In this document: one piece after another, positions 52,154 to 62,706 of the stretch
How the letters are laid out: every line of letters starts with the position of its first letter
Numbering within the stretch: the first letter of the stretch is position 1
Origin: G963663315 sp963663315
Lineage (GTDB): Bacteria; Pseudomonadota; Gammaproteobacteria; Arenicellales; Poriferihabitantaceae
NCBI GenBank assembly: GCA_963663315.1
Contig: OY760176.1
Coordinates: 124,001-188,000, forward strand
Direction: 5' to 3'
DNA length: 64,000 bases
Translations under genes and position numbers: made by a program
The notes under the pieces: model-generated
Seen by the model: the letters and a program-made list of their open reading frames with translations, nothing else
Databases searched by the model: none
What the model was told of the DNA's origin: nothing

Positions 52154-52550
52154 ATGGCATAGTACGGCGAATGATCGTTTATTGGAAAATAAAGATTCAG
52201 CAGGGAGCGCTGATGAAATGCCGTTATTTTACAATGTGCACGTGTTTTGTTGTGTCAATGAACGACCGCCCAAACACCGCCGGGGTTGTTGTTCTGCCAA
52301 GGAATCCCAACTGCTTTGTGACTACATGTGCAGGCGGACCATGGCTCTGGGACTCCGGAATATCCGGGTTAACAGCGCTGGATGCCTCAATCGTTGTGAA
52401 ATGGGCCCGGTGATGGTGATTTATCCGGAAGGAATCTGGTATACCTATTCAACTGAAAAGGATATTGATGAAATCGTGCGCAGTCATATCATGGGCGGGA
52501 GATTGGTTGAGCGGCTGATGCTGAATCCTGATCAGGGACCGCGCCACTAG
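52146..52550 (+). CDS. Thioredoxin-like [2Fe-2S] ferredoxin
   Basis: 134 residues from the ATG at 52146. Cluster ligands are spread as [39 protein letters not shown], typical of the TrxLp ferredoxins related to the NuoE C-terminal domain. The N-terminal 35 residues are polar. Translational overlap with the aquaporin gene ties it to the amiE module; an electron partner is not evident. Confidence 0.85.
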   Translation: MTEWHSTANDRLLENKDSAGSADEMPLFYNVHVFCCVNERPPKHRRGCCSAKESQLLCDYMCRRTMALGLRNIRVNSAGCLNRCEMGPVMVIYPEGIWYTYSTEKDIDEIVRSHIMGGRLVERLMLNPDQGPRH

Positions 52551-52569
52551 ATCAGCCGTAGTAGAAATT

Positions 52570-54636
52570 ATGAATATACGCAATCGCCTTGATCAGGAAA
52601 CCAGCCCCTACCTGCTATTGCACAAGGATAACCCGGTACACTGGCAGCCCTGGGATGAGGAAGCGCTCGCCATCGCGAATGACACCCAAAAACCGATTTT
52701 GCTGTCGATCGGCTATTCGGCATGCCACTGGTGTCACGTGATGGCCGAGGAGAGTTTTGAAGATCCCGAAACCGGACAATTAATGAACGAACTGTTTGTC
52801 AATATAAAGGTTGATCGGGAAGAACGTCCTGATCTGGACAATATCTACCAGTCAGCGCTGGCCAGTATGGGGCAACGGCGAGGCTGGCCGTTGACCATGT
52901 TTCTGACCCCGACCGGAGAACCGTTTTACGGCGGAACCTACTTCCCTCCGACCGCACGGCAGGAAGTCCCTTCATTCAAAAGTGTGCTGACCGCAAATTC
53001 ACAGGTTTTCAGAAACAATCCCGGCAAGGTAGTGCAAGAGGCGGTCAAACGTGTAAACGATCTGACCGACATCCACCGTGGGCATCGCCATGGCGAAATT
53101 TCCCGGGAATTTCTGAATCATGTGGCGGGTCAGATACTCGACGGGATGGACTCTGTTTATGGCGGATTTGGACTGGATGCCAAGTTTCCGCAAACCATGT
53201 TACTTGAGCTATTGTGGAATGCATACGGCCGCACTGGTCATACTCCGTTCAGGGATGCTGTTCTGCGTTCTGCCGAATATATGTGTCTGGGTGGAATTTA
53301 TGATCATCTGGGTGGCGGGTTCCACCGCTACACAATAGATGACAGGTGGCTGATCCCGCATTTTGAAAAAATGCTGTACGACAACGCCCTGATCATCTCA
53401 TTGCTGATCTTGTTGTGGAGGGAGACAAAAAACCCGCTTTTTTCGCATTGCATCGAACAGACAGCGCAGTGGATGATACGCGAGATGACGACCGCTGAAG
53501 GTGGATTCGCAGCAAGCATCGCCGCAGACAGCGAAGGGTATAGTGAAGGAGATGAAGAAACAGACTCCGGTGAGGGCGCATTTTATATATGGACTGAATC
53601 CGGGATAGACAGTGTACTGACTGCTGACGAAGCGCGGTTGTTCAAAAAATATCATGATGTCACCGCGACCGGTAATTGGGAGGATGAAACCATTCTCAAT
53701 AGAACGGATCATCCGTATGGCAGGAACAGGGAGATTGAGGACAGGCTGACCCGACTGCGGGAAAAACTGTTTGCAGTGCGCGAACACAGACCCCGCCCCG
53801 CCATTGATGACAAGGTTCTGGCGGATTGGAACGGTCTGGCGATTGCAGCGCTGGCAGAAGCGGGCGTCACCTTCAATCGACAGGAATGGATTGATGCCGC
53901 TGTCGCTGCCTATCATTTTGTGCAAAATAAAATGAGTGCGGACAATGTGCTCCATCATGCATACCGACAGGGCCAATGCACCCCGATGGCCCTGCTCGAT
54001 GATTACGCCAATATGGCACACGCCGCGATTTCACTGTACCAGATCAGCGCGGACCTGTCCTGTCTGCAACAGGCCCGGGACTGGGTGGCGATGGCCGATC
54101 AGCATTATTGGGATGCGGATGGATCAGGCTATTTCTATACCGCCGATAATGCCAGGTCAATCATATTGCGCACCAAAACAGCATCCGAAACCGCAACGCC
54201 CTCAGGTAATGGAATGATGGTCAGTGTACTGGCGCACCTTCATGCACTGACCGCTGTTGAGTCTTATCGACAACGTGCCGAAGCGACCATTGCCGCATTC
54301 AGTACTGAAGCACAGTCTGATTTTGTCGGTATGGCATCACTCCTGAATCACAGTGGACTCCTGGGGAACCTCCTGCAAATTGTAGTGGTCAGCAATCAGG
54401 GAGCAGAGGAAACCGAACATATATTCCGGGTGATCAATCAGACTGCAACGCCCACCCGGTTGGTTCTGAACCTGACGCCTGATACAGCGCTTCCTGAGGC
54501 GCATCCGGCTTCAGCAAAAACCCTGATAAACAATCAACCTACCGTGTACGTATGCTCCGGCAATACCTGCCAGATGCCGATAACCGAAGTAGCCGATCTT
54601 GAATCCCTGCTGGCCGAATCTGGAGGCCAGTTGTGA
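52570..54636 (+). CDS. YyaL/SPATA20-type thioredoxin-domain protein (DUF255)
   Basis: 688 residues. The N-terminal DUF255 thioredoxin-like domain starts [19 protein letters not shown] and has CHWCHVM (CxxC) about residue 50; the rest is an alpha/alpha-barrel like glycosidases and epimerases, with [13 protein letters not shown] and [15 protein letters not shown]. Widely conserved; biochemical function not settled. Confidence 0.9.
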   Translation: MNIRNRLDQETSPYLLLHKDNPVHWQPWDEEALAIANDTQKPILLSIGYSACHWCHVMAEESFEDPETGQLMNELFVNIKVDREERPDLDNIYQSALASMGQRRGWPLTMFLTPTGEPFYGGTYFPPTARQEVPSFKSVLTANSQVFRNNPGKVVQEAVKRVNDLTDIHRGHRHGEISREFLNHVAGQILDGMDSVYGGFGLDAKFPQTMLLELLWNAYGRTGHTPFRDAVLRSAEYMCLGGIYDHLGGGFHRYTIDDRWLIPHFEKMLYDNALIISLLILLWRETKNPLFSHCIEQTAQWMIREMTTAEGGFAASIAADSEGYSEGDEETDSGEGAFYIWTESGIDSVLTADEARLFKKYHDVTATGNWEDETILNRTDHPYGRNREIEDRLTRLREKLFAVREHRPRPAIDDKVLADWNGLAIAALAEAGVTFNRQEWIDAAVAAYHFVQNKMSADNVLHHAYRQGQCTPMALLDDYANMAHAAISLYQISADLSCLQQARDWVAMADQHYWDADGSGYFYTADNARSIILRTKTASETATPSGNGMMVSVLAHLHALTAVESYRQRAEATIAAFSTEAQSDFVGMASLLNHSGLLGNLLQIVVVSNQGAEETEHIFRVINQTATPTRLVLNLTPDTALPEAHPASAKTLINNQPTVYVCSGNTCQMPITEVADLESLLAESGGQL

Positions 54637-54644
54637 CCCCGGAG

Positions 54645-55241
54645 TCAGGTTCCGTGCGTCAGGATTGCGTATGAATAAAGGCCCATCAGTGCACTGAGGG
54701 AGGGTGCGGCATCCGGCGCTACCCGCATACCGACATCGAGCAGTCCGGCTGACTCGGACACCTTAAGGTCGGTTCGTTGCTCGAATACGTCCAGATCATC
54801 AAAGCCTGTGAGCCATTTTACATTGAAGAGTTTCTCGAACTTGTCTGTGGCCGCCGTGACTTCCTGGATGCCGGAGGTTCGATCAATGATCTGCTTCGAG
54901 AGATAATCGAAAGCGATGCTGAATCGGGGCAGCTTGCTGCATAGCTGGTTTAAAAAGCCAAAGATCAGTTCGACCGGCAGATACATTGTGTTGCCTTCCC
55001 AGATAAACAATATCGGCTGATCGGGATCAAGACCGGCCTCGACCAGCATTGCGGGCAGGTCCGCCTCAAGATAGTTGCACGGTATGCTCGCGCACGGTGT
55101 CACGCCATGCCCTTTAAGAACTATCTGCTTGAACGACAGAACGGCTGGCTGGTCGACATCGTAAAAAACAACCCCCTCGGTCGGATTTCCAAACGCCAAT
55201 AACCCCTGCCAGCCACTGCACTGGCTGGCAGAGGCTATCAC
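54645..55241 (-). pseudogene. Leucine carboxyl methyltransferase-family protein, 5'-truncated
   Basis: 198 residues beginning at a GTG. VVFYDVDQPAVLSFKQ, LFIWEGNTMYLPVELI and LDVGMRVAP-like end match the SAM-binding and C-terminal parts of LCM-type methyltransferases, normally 270-300 residues. The N-terminal part with the first SAM motif (DxR-GGG region) is missing, so it is probably inactive. A GC-rich inverted repeat (CTGCCAGCCA/TGGCTGGCAG, 55204-55229) lies at its start. Confidence 0.55.
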
Positions 55242-55250
55242 GATTGCCGG

Positions 55251-55766
55251 TTATTCTTTGGTTAATGCGGCGGCAAACTTGCCGGTAGCCATTCCGAACA
55301 GGGCGCCAATCACCATGGAAACGATGACCACAACCAGCGCGTTGTCGAAACTTGGCGAAGTCAGGTTGCCGAGACTCAGTTTATCGGGGGTCTGTAACAA
55401 AAATGCAAAGGTACAGGCATAACCGTATGTTGTTGCCGGAATAGAGGAAAAGACCGGAATATCGGCCATTTTGGTGTAGATGGCCACGGTTACAGCGACT
55501 ACAATTCCGGCCCATACAGGCAGGGTCAACGTCTCGGCCAATGGTATGGACAGGATAACCATGGCCGCTATCCAAGCCACAACCACCCCGAATATATTGC
55601 AGATGATCGTGCTCTTCAGCGCTGCTACATCGCCGCCATTGTGGAAGTAGCAAGCCCAAGCCGCAAACGCAGCCCAGATGAGAATTGTACCTACGGATAG
55701 AAATATCCAGGTGGCAACACCCGCGAGTAATCCAATACTGATAGTCAGAGGCATAAGGCCAGTCAT
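55251..55766 (-). CDS. DUF1097 membrane protein
   Basis: 171 residues from the ATG at 55766, preceded by gggagg. Five or six hydrophobic helices (ISIGLLAGVATWIFLSVG, LIWAAFAAWACYF, IICNIFGVVVAWIAAMVIL and others). Conserved in enterobacteria and others as DUF1097; function unknown, permease-like. It is divergent from amidase 2, and the 18-bp dyad site c lies between the two, so it may be an amide or urea transporter. That is inference. Confidence 0.75.
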   Translation of the reverse strand: MTGLMPLTISIGLLAGVATWIFLSVGTILIWAAFAAWACYFHNGGDVAALKSTIICNIFGVVVAWIAAMVILSIPLAETLTLPVWAGIVVAVTVAIYTKMADIPVFSSIPATTYGYACTFAFLLQTPDKLSLGNLTSPSFDNALVVVIVSMVIGALFGMATGKFAAALTKE

Positions 55767-55882
55767 AATAACCTCCCAGGTTTTAACTGAAATGTAATTG
55801 GATGGCCGGGATCTACGTTCGAACAGCACCGGACAACGGCCAGTTCGTCATAGAATCATCAATCCGTACGGTCTGAAAGTAA

Positions 55883-55900
55883 ATAGGTAGAAATACCTAA
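55883..55900. promoter_or_regulatory. 18-bp dyad, site c (between DUF1097 and amidase 2)
   Basis: ATAGG TAGAAATA CCTAA on the plus strand, a near-perfect inverted repeat (TAGGTA, 4 bp, TACCTA inside). On the minus strand it reads TTAGG TATTTCTA CCTAT then TTACT, matching site b. It is 117 bp from the DUF1097 start and 103 bp from amidase 2. Confidence 0.55.
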
Positions 55901-56003
55901 TATTCAAAGGTATAGTTGCAGGCATATCCCGGCCAGGGTCGTGGGCGGGGTGGCGTCGGACATGGAGTAAATGACATGAAGTAATAGATGTGGAGTAGTA
56001 AAA

Positions 56004-57461
56004 TTGCAGATAAGTGAATATACCAGGCTTGATGCAGTGGCTTTGGCCGCTGCGATCAAACGCGGCGAGGTGACCTGTAGCGAGGTCATTGAGGCCGCGA
56101 TTAATGCGATTGAGTTGTTGAATCCGCAGCTCAACGCCGTTGTCATCAAAAATTATCAAAACGCACGGCAGGCAGCAGCGTCGAACACAGCCAATGGCCC
56201 GCTTGCAGGGGCGCCGTTTCTACTGAAAGATGTCAACGTGTTTACCCATGACATGCCAACCACATTTTCTTGCCGGTTTTTCAAGGATGTGAAGCCTCGT
56301 GAGGACAGCGAAATTGTCAAGCGCTGGCGCAACGCCGGTCTGATCGTGGCAGGGAAAACCAATACGCCTGAATTTGCGGAAGATTTTGTTTGTGAACCCA
56401 CTTTCCGTGGAGCCGCGTTCAATCCATGGAATCCCGCAGTCACCACCGGGGGAAGCAGTGGAGGGGCGGGCGCTGCGGTCGCATCTGGCATGGTACCTGT
56501 TGCCCATGGTACCGATCTGGGGGGTTCAATCCGGATTCCTGCCGCATGTTGTGGGGTTTATGGCCTGAAACCGACCACCGGCCTGAATCCGGTGGACGCC
56601 TCTCATCAGGAACTGGCCGGCGGATTTAATTCAGATCACATACTCACCCGCTCAGTTCGGGACAGCGCTGCCGCGCTGGACGTTACCGCAAAGCCCATAC
56701 CCGGATACCGCTATCAAGTCTCTCCAGTAGTGTCGTCTTTTCTGGATTGCCTTCGGCAGCCACCTGAAAGACTGCGAATCGGGGTATGTACCGATACTCC
56801 GTCCGGGCAGTCCACGCCGTTGAGTCAACAGGCTGCGGTACAGGTTGCCGCGAAGTTGTTTGAGGAAAACGGACACGACTTGAGGGAGTATTCGTTTCCT
56901 CAAGGCCTGGACCCGGGCGAGTGGACAGACACTCTCTGGATGTTTGACGTCGTTTATGAACTGGACCGGCAAATTGATCTGATGGGACGGCAACCGGAAG
57001 CCGAAGAGATGGAGGCCATGACTCATTACATAAGAGAGAAAGTCAGGTCGATGAGTGCAATGGATCATTATCATGCGCGATTGAGCGCACACCGAACCAG
57101 CGTGAAACTCATGAATTCAATGGCCGGTCTGGACCTGCTCCTGACCCCGGCGCTCGGTAGTGACCCGGTACCCGTCGGCACACTGGACAGCCGCACAGCC
57201 GCGTTCGATTATCAACACTGGGCCATGCAGGGCTACCAATTCGCCCCGTTTTCCTACATCTGCAACATCACCGGCCAGCCCGCCGCATCTCTACCCATAC
57301 GGCTTTCTGAAGAAGAGTCACCCTGCGCTATTCAGTTGGCCGGGCATTTGGGGGCGGATCATGTTGTGCTGCAAGCCTCTGCGCTGATTGAAAAACACTG
57401 CAACTGGCATACTTATGTGCCACCGATACACGCAGCAATGGCGAATTACCCGTCACAATAA
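56004..57461 (+). CDS. Amidase-signature family amidase 2
   Basis: 485 residues from a TTG start. Triad: Lys in FLLKDVNVF, Ser in TTGGSSGGAGA and DLGGSIRIPAACCG. Resembles general acylamidases and GatA-like enzymes, without gatB or gatC nearby, so a catabolic amidase. Two cysteines follow the catalytic Ser (AACCG). It shares the site c promoter region with DUF1097. Confidence 0.88.
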   Translation: MQISEYTRLDAVALAAAIKRGEVTCSEVIEAAINAIELLNPQLNAVVIKNYQNARQAAASNTANGPLAGAPFLLKDVNVFTHDMPTTFSCRFFKDVKPREDSEIVKRWRNAGLIVAGKTNTPEFAEDFVCEPTFRGAAFNPWNPAVTTGGSSGGAGAAVASGMVPVAHGTDLGGSIRIPAACCGVYGLKPTTGLNPVDASHQELAGGFNSDHILTRSVRDSAAALDVTAKPIPGYRYQVSPVVSSFLDCLRQPPERLRIGVCTDTPSGQSTPLSQQAAVQVAAKLFEENGHDLREYSFPQGLDPGEWTDTLWMFDVVYELDRQIDLMGRQPEAEEMEAMTHYIREKVRSMSAMDHYHARLSAHRTSVKLMNSMAGLDLLLTPALGSDPVPVGTLDSRTAAFDYQHWAMQGYQFAPFSYICNITGQPAASLPIRLSEEESPCAIQLAGHLGADHVVLQASALIEKHCNWHTYVPPIHAAMANYPSQ

Positions 57462-57479
57462 CCATTGAAGCATGCACGG

Positions 57480-58553
57480 TCAACCTTTCATCAGCCGAAA
57501 AATTTTCCTTACCGCAGACGGCATACCGGGGTCGGCATCCGAGTCCATGGTATACCACAGAGTGTGCGTTTCATCCATGATGACGTCCGGTTTTGAAATG
57601 AGCGTACAGATGACCGGGGTGATATTCAATTCAAAATGGGTGAACACATGGTTGACCGGGTTCAGTATTGACCCGGTATCCACTTCCAGGCCCAGTTCGT
57701 CCCGGCACCATTGCTGGTGATTGACTCCGGTTTCGGTTATTTCCGGCAATGACCATAGTCCGCCCCAGATTCCGGTCGGTGGACGTCTGGTCAATAAATA
57801 ACCGGATTGCCCGTCACGGATCAACAACATCCGGGCTCTTCGCACCGGACGCGCCTTCCCTGGTATCGGTTCGGGCAGGGTGTCCTGGAGATTCTGGCTG
57901 AATGCAATACATCGGCATTGAAGCGGGCAAATCCGGCAGTCCGGGCTGGAACGAACGCAAACAGTCGCGCCCATATCCATCATGGCCTGCGTATAATCTG
58001 CAACCCGTGCCGGTGGTGTCAGCCGCTCCGCAATTTCCCATAGTCTGTTCCGGGTGGACTTCTTTCCAGGATGCCCGAAAACACCAAAACAGCGACTCAG
58101 CACCCGTTTGACATTGCCATCCAGAACCGGGTGACACTGATGATCGGAAAGGGCCAGAATGGCGCCCGCAGTGGAACGTCCGATCCCCGGCAAGGCGATC
58201 ACGTCATCAAACGACAGCGGGAAAAGGCCATCATGCTGATCGCGGATTTGTTGTGCGGCAAGATGCAGATTTCGGGCTCTGGCGTAATAACCCAGCCCGG
58301 CCCAACAGGCCATGACCTCTCCGGGGTCGGCGTTTGCCAGTGTGTCAATGTCGGTAAACCGGGCGATGAATTTTTGATAATACGGGATTACCGTCTCCAC
58401 CCGGGTTTGTTGTAGCATGATTTCTGAAATCCAGATTCGGTACGGATCCCGGTTGCGTTGCCAGGGCAGGGAATGGCGGCCATGATGGTCAAACCATGCA
58501 AGTACAAGGCGGGAGAAATCGTTGTCCGGATCTGACCAATCGGTTTCGTACAT
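57480..58553 (-). CDS. mutY: A/G-specific adenine glycosylase
   Basis: 357 residues. Helix-hairpin-helix and catalytic Asp region LPGIGRSTAGAILAL and VLDGNVKRVLSR; [4Fe-4S] ligands CVRSSPDCRICPLQCRC; a C-terminal NUDIX-like domain that recognises 8-oxoG. It removes adenine mispaired with 8-oxoguanine. Confidence 0.95.
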   Translation of the reverse strand: MYETDWSDPDNDFSRLVLAWFDHHGRHSLPWQRNRDPYRIWISEIMLQQTRVETVIPYYQKFIARFTDIDTLANADPGEVMACWAGLGYYARARNLHLAAQQIRDQHDGLFPLSFDDVIALPGIGRSTAGAILALSDHQCHPVLDGNVKRVLSRCFGVFGHPGKKSTRNRLWEIAERLTPPARVADYTQAMMDMGATVCVRSSPDCRICPLQCRCIAFSQNLQDTLPEPIPGKARPVRRARMLLIRDGQSGYLLTRRPPTGIWGGLWSLPEITETGVNHQQWCRDELGLEVDTGSILNPVNHVFTHFELNITPVICTLISKPDVIMDETHTLWYTMDSDADPGMPSAVRKIFRLMKG

Positions 58554-58690
58554 GCTGCGAGTCTATCCTGATGACGAAAGAAGAGAAACCTGAACTCAGG
58601 CTAAAAGACGAACAGCAAAACAATTCTGTGTCCAGGCCAGTTGATGGCATAATCAAAACCATCATAAACGCAATTCCCACTATCCCGATG

Positions 58691-60553
58691 ATGAGAAAAA
58701 CCAAACCTGAAATCTGGTCAGGGACGATCCGCAAGTCGGTCCATTCGATGACCGCAATCTGGCTGGCGACAGCCGTGGCCTGGCCCATCGGATTGCAGGC
58801 GGAAGAAGGCGTAGCCAGGAAACCGGCGATTGCAGAATTTGGCGAGCCCTTATATGCAGCCGGTATCGAACACCTTCCCTACGCCAAACCCGACGCACCC
58901 AAAGGCGGCAGGACTGTACTCAGCGCTTTCGGTAGTTTTGATACCCTTAACCCCTACGTACAAAAGGGTGAATGGCCAGGCAGTATCGGCTTGGCGTACG
59001 ATGAATTGATGACCGGTACCGGTGATGAAATAGACGGACTGTACGGACTTATTGCCCAGTCCGTCGAGTATCCAGCCAACAAGGGCTGGGCCATATTCAA
59101 CCTGCGCGAAGAGGCAGTGTATCACGATGGTATGCCGATTGTGGCAGAAGACTTCGTGTTTACATTTGACACCATAAAGCAACATGGCAGACCGTTTTAC
59201 CGGTCTTTCTTCGAGGAAGTAACCCTTGCCGAAGCGTTGTCTCCCAGACGACTGAAGTTCACTTTCTCGAGCACGGACAGCATGAAACCGATCATGACGG
59301 TTGCCGGGTTGTCACCGTTGCCATTGCACTACTGGAGGGACAGGGATGTAACCGCTTCAACCCTTGAGCCACCTCTGACCAGCGGCCCCTATCGGATAAA
59401 AGGGCTGGATCCGGGGCGATCCATTACCTACCAGCGAATTGAAAATTACTGGGCAAAAGATCTGCCGATCAATCGGGGACTGAATAACATTGACGAGATT
59501 CGCTATGATTACTACCGGGACCTGACTGTTGAATTCGAGGCGTTCAAGGCGGGTAAAATTGATTTTCGTCAGGAAGGGAGCGCCAAGCGCTGGGTAACAG
59601 AATATGACATGGACGAAATAGCGAGTGGCGACGTCATCCGTATCGAGATACCGGATAAAAACCCGCGGGGCATGGCGGGGTACTTCTTTAATCTGAACAG
59701 GCAGAAATTCAAGGATGCGCGTGTTCGCGAAGCCCTTATGATTCTGTACGATTTCGAAACCATACAACGCACACTTCTTCATGGCAAGTACAAGCGTATC
59801 AGCAGTTTCTTTCCGAATTCCGGTTATGGCTCGACAGGTCAACCGACCCCTGCTGTAAAGGCAATTCTGTCCGGGTTTGTCGGAGAGATTCCGGAGAAAG
59901 CCTTGACTGAGGCCTTTGTCCCACCCAAAACGGATGGCAGCGGACGGGATCGTGTCAACAGGAGAAAAGCGCTGAGTCTGTTCAAACAGGCCGGCTGGAA
60001 TCTGAAGGACGGTACATTGATTTCCACCGAAACCGGAGAGCCAATTCAACTGGAGTTGATGACTGCCTATCCGGAATCCCAGCGTCTGGCCCTGCCATAC
60101 GTAGAGAATCTGAAGAAATCAGGCATCGAAGCATCAATCCGGTTGGTGGATACCTCTCAATGGAGAACCAGAATTTACGATTACGATTTTGACTTGTGGG
60201 TAGGGGGGCTTAACTTTTTCCCGCCTCCCGGCACCGAGCTGCGCAGTTTCTTCGGCTCGGCGTCTGCCGATGTCCGGGGTGGCAATTCGGGTGGAATCAG
60301 GAATCCTGTGGTCGACGCACTTATAGAACAGGCTATTGCCGCCAGGGACCTGGAAACCCTGCAAAACAGCACGCGTGCGCTTGATCGGGTGATGCTGTGG
60401 AACCATTATGTGATTCCGACTTTCTACAAGGATGAAATCTGGGCAGCGTACTGGAATAAATTCGGTTCTCCGGTGCGCAAGCCGATCTACAATACCGGTT
60501 TTCCCTCCAGTTGGTGGATTGATGTGGACAAGGAAAAAGCATTGAACCGCTGA
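58691..60553 (+). CDS. yejA: YejA-like peptide ABC transporter binding protein
   Basis: About 620 residues from the ATG at 58691 (another at 58688), which places a signal peptide (SVHSMTAIWLATAVAW, cleavage after LQA) correctly; the frame extends upstream without support. Solute-binding family 5: FGEPLYAAGIEHLPY, GSFDTLNPYVQKGEWP, FFNLNRQKFKDARVREAL. Binds peptides in the periplasm. First gene of yejABEF. Confidence 0.9.
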   Translation: MRKTKPEIWSGTIRKSVHSMTAIWLATAVAWPIGLQAEEGVARKPAIAEFGEPLYAAGIEHLPYAKPDAPKGGRTVLSAFGSFDTLNPYVQKGEWPGSIGLAYDELMTGTGDEIDGLYGLIAQSVEYPANKGWAIFNLREEAVYHDGMPIVAEDFVFTFDTIKQHGRPFYRSFFEEVTLAEALSPRRLKFTFSSTDSMKPIMTVAGLSPLPLHYWRDRDVTASTLEPPLTSGPYRIKGLDPGRSITYQRIENYWAKDLPINRGLNNIDEIRYDYYRDLTVEFEAFKAGKIDFRQEGSAKRWVTEYDMDEIASGDVIRIEIPDKNPRGMAGYFFNLNRQKFKDARVREALMILYDFETIQRTLLHGKYKRISSFFPNSGYGSTGQPTPAVKAILSGFVGEIPEKALTEAFVPPKTDGSGRDRVNRRKALSLFKQAGWNLKDGTLISTETGEPIQLELMTAYPESQRLALPYVENLKKSGIEASIRLVDTSQWRTRIYDYDFDLWVGGLNFFPPPGTELRSFFGSASADVRGGNSGGIRNPVVDALIEQAIAARDLETLQNSTRALDRVMLWNHYVIPTFYKDEIWAAYWNKFGSPVRKPIYNTGFPSSWWIDVDKEKALNR

Positions 60554-60574
60554 TTATCAATCTCCGTTGCGATC

Positions 60575-61684
60575 ATGCTGGCCTATATCATCCGTCGACT
60601 ATTGCTGGTGATCCCCACGCTGCTGGGAATCATGGTCGTTAATTTCGCAATCATCCAGTTTGCGCCCGGCGGGCCGGTAGAGCAGACAATCGCAAAATGG
60701 CAGGGGCAGGCGGTGGATGCCACCAGCCGATTCTCTGGTACCGGTTCGGATCTGCAGGGAGGCAACAATGGCAACGCGGGAACGCAGGGCAGCAGTGTCA
60801 GCAAGTATCGGGGTGCGCAAGGGTTAAGGCCGGAAATCATCGCCGAGATAGAAAAGCAGTACGGCTTTGACAAGCCAGCCCATCAACGCTTTCTGAAAAT
60901 GCTGTGGGACTATGCCCGCTTTGACTTTGGAGAAAGCTACTATAGCAACAAGCGCGTGACGGCATTGCTGATAGAAAAAATGCCGGTCTCGATCTCACTC
61001 GGACTCTGGACCACCCTGATCATGTATCTGGTGTCGATCCCGCTCGGTATACGCAAGGCGGTGCGCGATGAGTCGGGTTTCGATGTCTGGACCAGCGGAT
61101 TGATTGTCTCCGGATATGCCATTCCCAGCTTTCTGTTTGCCATTCTGCTGGTTGTGGTCTTCTCGGGAGGGAAATATTTCGACCTCTTTCCACTACGCGG
61201 ACTGACTTCCGACGGCTGGGAGGATTTCCCCTGGTGGAAGCAGGTTCTGGATTATTTCTGGCACATTACATTACCCGTGTTCTCCATGGTAATCGGGGGG
61301 TTCGCTACTCTCACCATGTTGACCAAGAATTCATTTCTGGATCAGATAAAGCTGCAGTATGTATTGACCGCAAGAGCAAAAGGGTTATCGGAAAACCAGG
61401 TTATGTACGGACATGTTTTCAGGAATGCGATGCTCATCGTGATAGCTGGCTTCCCGGCGCTGTTCATTGGCATTCTGTTTACCGGCGCACTGCTGATTGA
61501 AGTGATTTTCTCTCTCGATGGCCTGGGGTTGCTGGGCTATGAAGCAGCTCTTAACCGGGATTATCCAGTGATGTTTGCGATTTTGTATATTTTTACACTG
61601 GCTGGACTGCTGATGCAGATTCTGCGCGATGTGATGTATACCATTATCGATCCCAGGATTGATTTTGAATCAAGGCAGGTCTGA
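60575..61684 (+). CDS. yejB: YejB peptide ABC transporter permease
   Basis: 369 residues, six helices. It starts [20 protein letters not shown], has a long periplasmic segment after helix 1, and the EAA loop [23 protein letters not shown]. It is 21 bp after yejA and 2 bp before yejE. Confidence 0.94.
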   Translation: MLAYIIRRLLLVIPTLLGIMVVNFAIIQFAPGGPVEQTIAKWQGQAVDATSRFSGTGSDLQGGNNGNAGTQGSSVSKYRGAQGLRPEIIAEIEKQYGFDKPAHQRFLKMLWDYARFDFGESYYSNKRVTALLIEKMPVSISLGLWTTLIMYLVSIPLGIRKAVRDESGFDVWTSGLIVSGYAIPSFLFAILLVVVFSGGKYFDLFPLRGLTSDGWEDFPWWKQVLDYFWHITLPVFSMVIGGFATLTMLTKNSFLDQIKLQYVLTARAKGLSENQVMYGHVFRNAMLIVIAGFPALFIGILFTGALLIEVIFSLDGLGLLGYEAALNRDYPVMFAILYIFTLAGLLMQILRDVMYTIIDPRIDFESRQV

Positions 61685-61686
61685 CG

Positions 61687-62706
61687 ATGTCGCCATTAAG
61701 TGTCCGTCGGTGGGAAAACTTCAAGGCAAACAGGCGGGGATACTGGTCGCTGTGGATATTTCTGGCATTATTCATCGTTACCCTGATGTCGGAGTTGGTG
61801 GCCAATGACAAGCCGGCCCTGATCAGATACGACAATGCCTTTTACACACCGATTTTTCACCACTATCCAGAAACCGAATTTGGAGGGGAATTTGAACTGG
61901 AAGCTGATTACAGGGACCCTTATGTACAAGAGTTGATTCTGGAGAAGGGCTGGATGATATGGCCCTTGATACCGTATTCCTACGATACCATTGACTATGA
62001 ACTCGAAGCGCCGGCGCCTTCACCGCCCTCAAAGCGTCATTGGCTGGGGACAGACGATCAGGCGCGGGATGTTCTGGCGCGGGTGATGTACGGGTTTCGC
62101 ATCTCGGCACTGTTTGGTTTGTTGTTGACCCTGCTGAGTTCTGCAATTGGCATCGCGGCCGGGGCCGTGCAGGGATACTTCGGGGGGCTGACCGACCTGT
62201 TCATGCAACGGTTTATTGAGGTCTGGGAAGGATTGCCGGTCCTGTACCTGCTGATTATCATGGCTGCGGTCATTGAACCCGGGTTTTTCAGCCTGCTGAT
62301 CCTGATGCTGTTGTTTTCGTGGACCGGACTGGTCGCTGTCGTACGCGCCGAGTTTCTGCGCGTCCGCAATTTTGAATATATACGCGCTGCCAGGGCTTTG
62401 GGCGTCAGTGATATCCGGATCATGGTCCGGCATATACTGCCCAACGCAATGGTCGCGACTTTTACTTTCATGCCATTTATCTTAAGTGGCTCGGTCACTA
62501 CACTGACCAGCCTGGATTTTCTGGGGTTCGGGTTGCCTATTGGCTCACCTTCTCTGGGAGAGTTGCTGAATCAGGGCAAGAACAACCTGCAAGCGCCCTG
62601 GCTCGGCATCACCGGATTTGCTGTGATTGGTCTGATGCTGTCGTTGCTGGTCTTTATCGGCGAAGCGGTGCGTGACGGCTTTGATCCGAGGAAAGTATTC
62701 TCATGA
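61687..62706 (+). CDS. yejE: YejE peptide ABC transporter permease
   Basis: 339 residues, six helices. N-terminal RRWENFKANRRGYWSLWIF, HWLGTDDQARDVLARVMYG and the EAA loop IRAARALGVSDIRIMVRHIL. Its stop overlaps the yejF start (ATGA). Confidence 0.94.
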   Translation: MSPLSVRRWENFKANRRGYWSLWIFLALFIVTLMSELVANDKPALIRYDNAFYTPIFHHYPETEFGGEFELEADYRDPYVQELILEKGWMIWPLIPYSYDTIDYELEAPAPSPPSKRHWLGTDDQARDVLARVMYGFRISALFGLLLTLLSSAIGIAAGAVQGYFGGLTDLFMQRFIEVWEGLPVLYLLIIMAAVIEPGFFSLLILMLLFSWTGLVAVVRAEFLRVRNFEYIRAARALGVSDIRIMVRHILPNAMVATFTFMPFILSGSVTTLTSLDFLGFGLPIGSPSLGELLNQGKNNLQAPWLGITGFAVIGLMLSLLVFIGEAVRDGFDPRKVFS

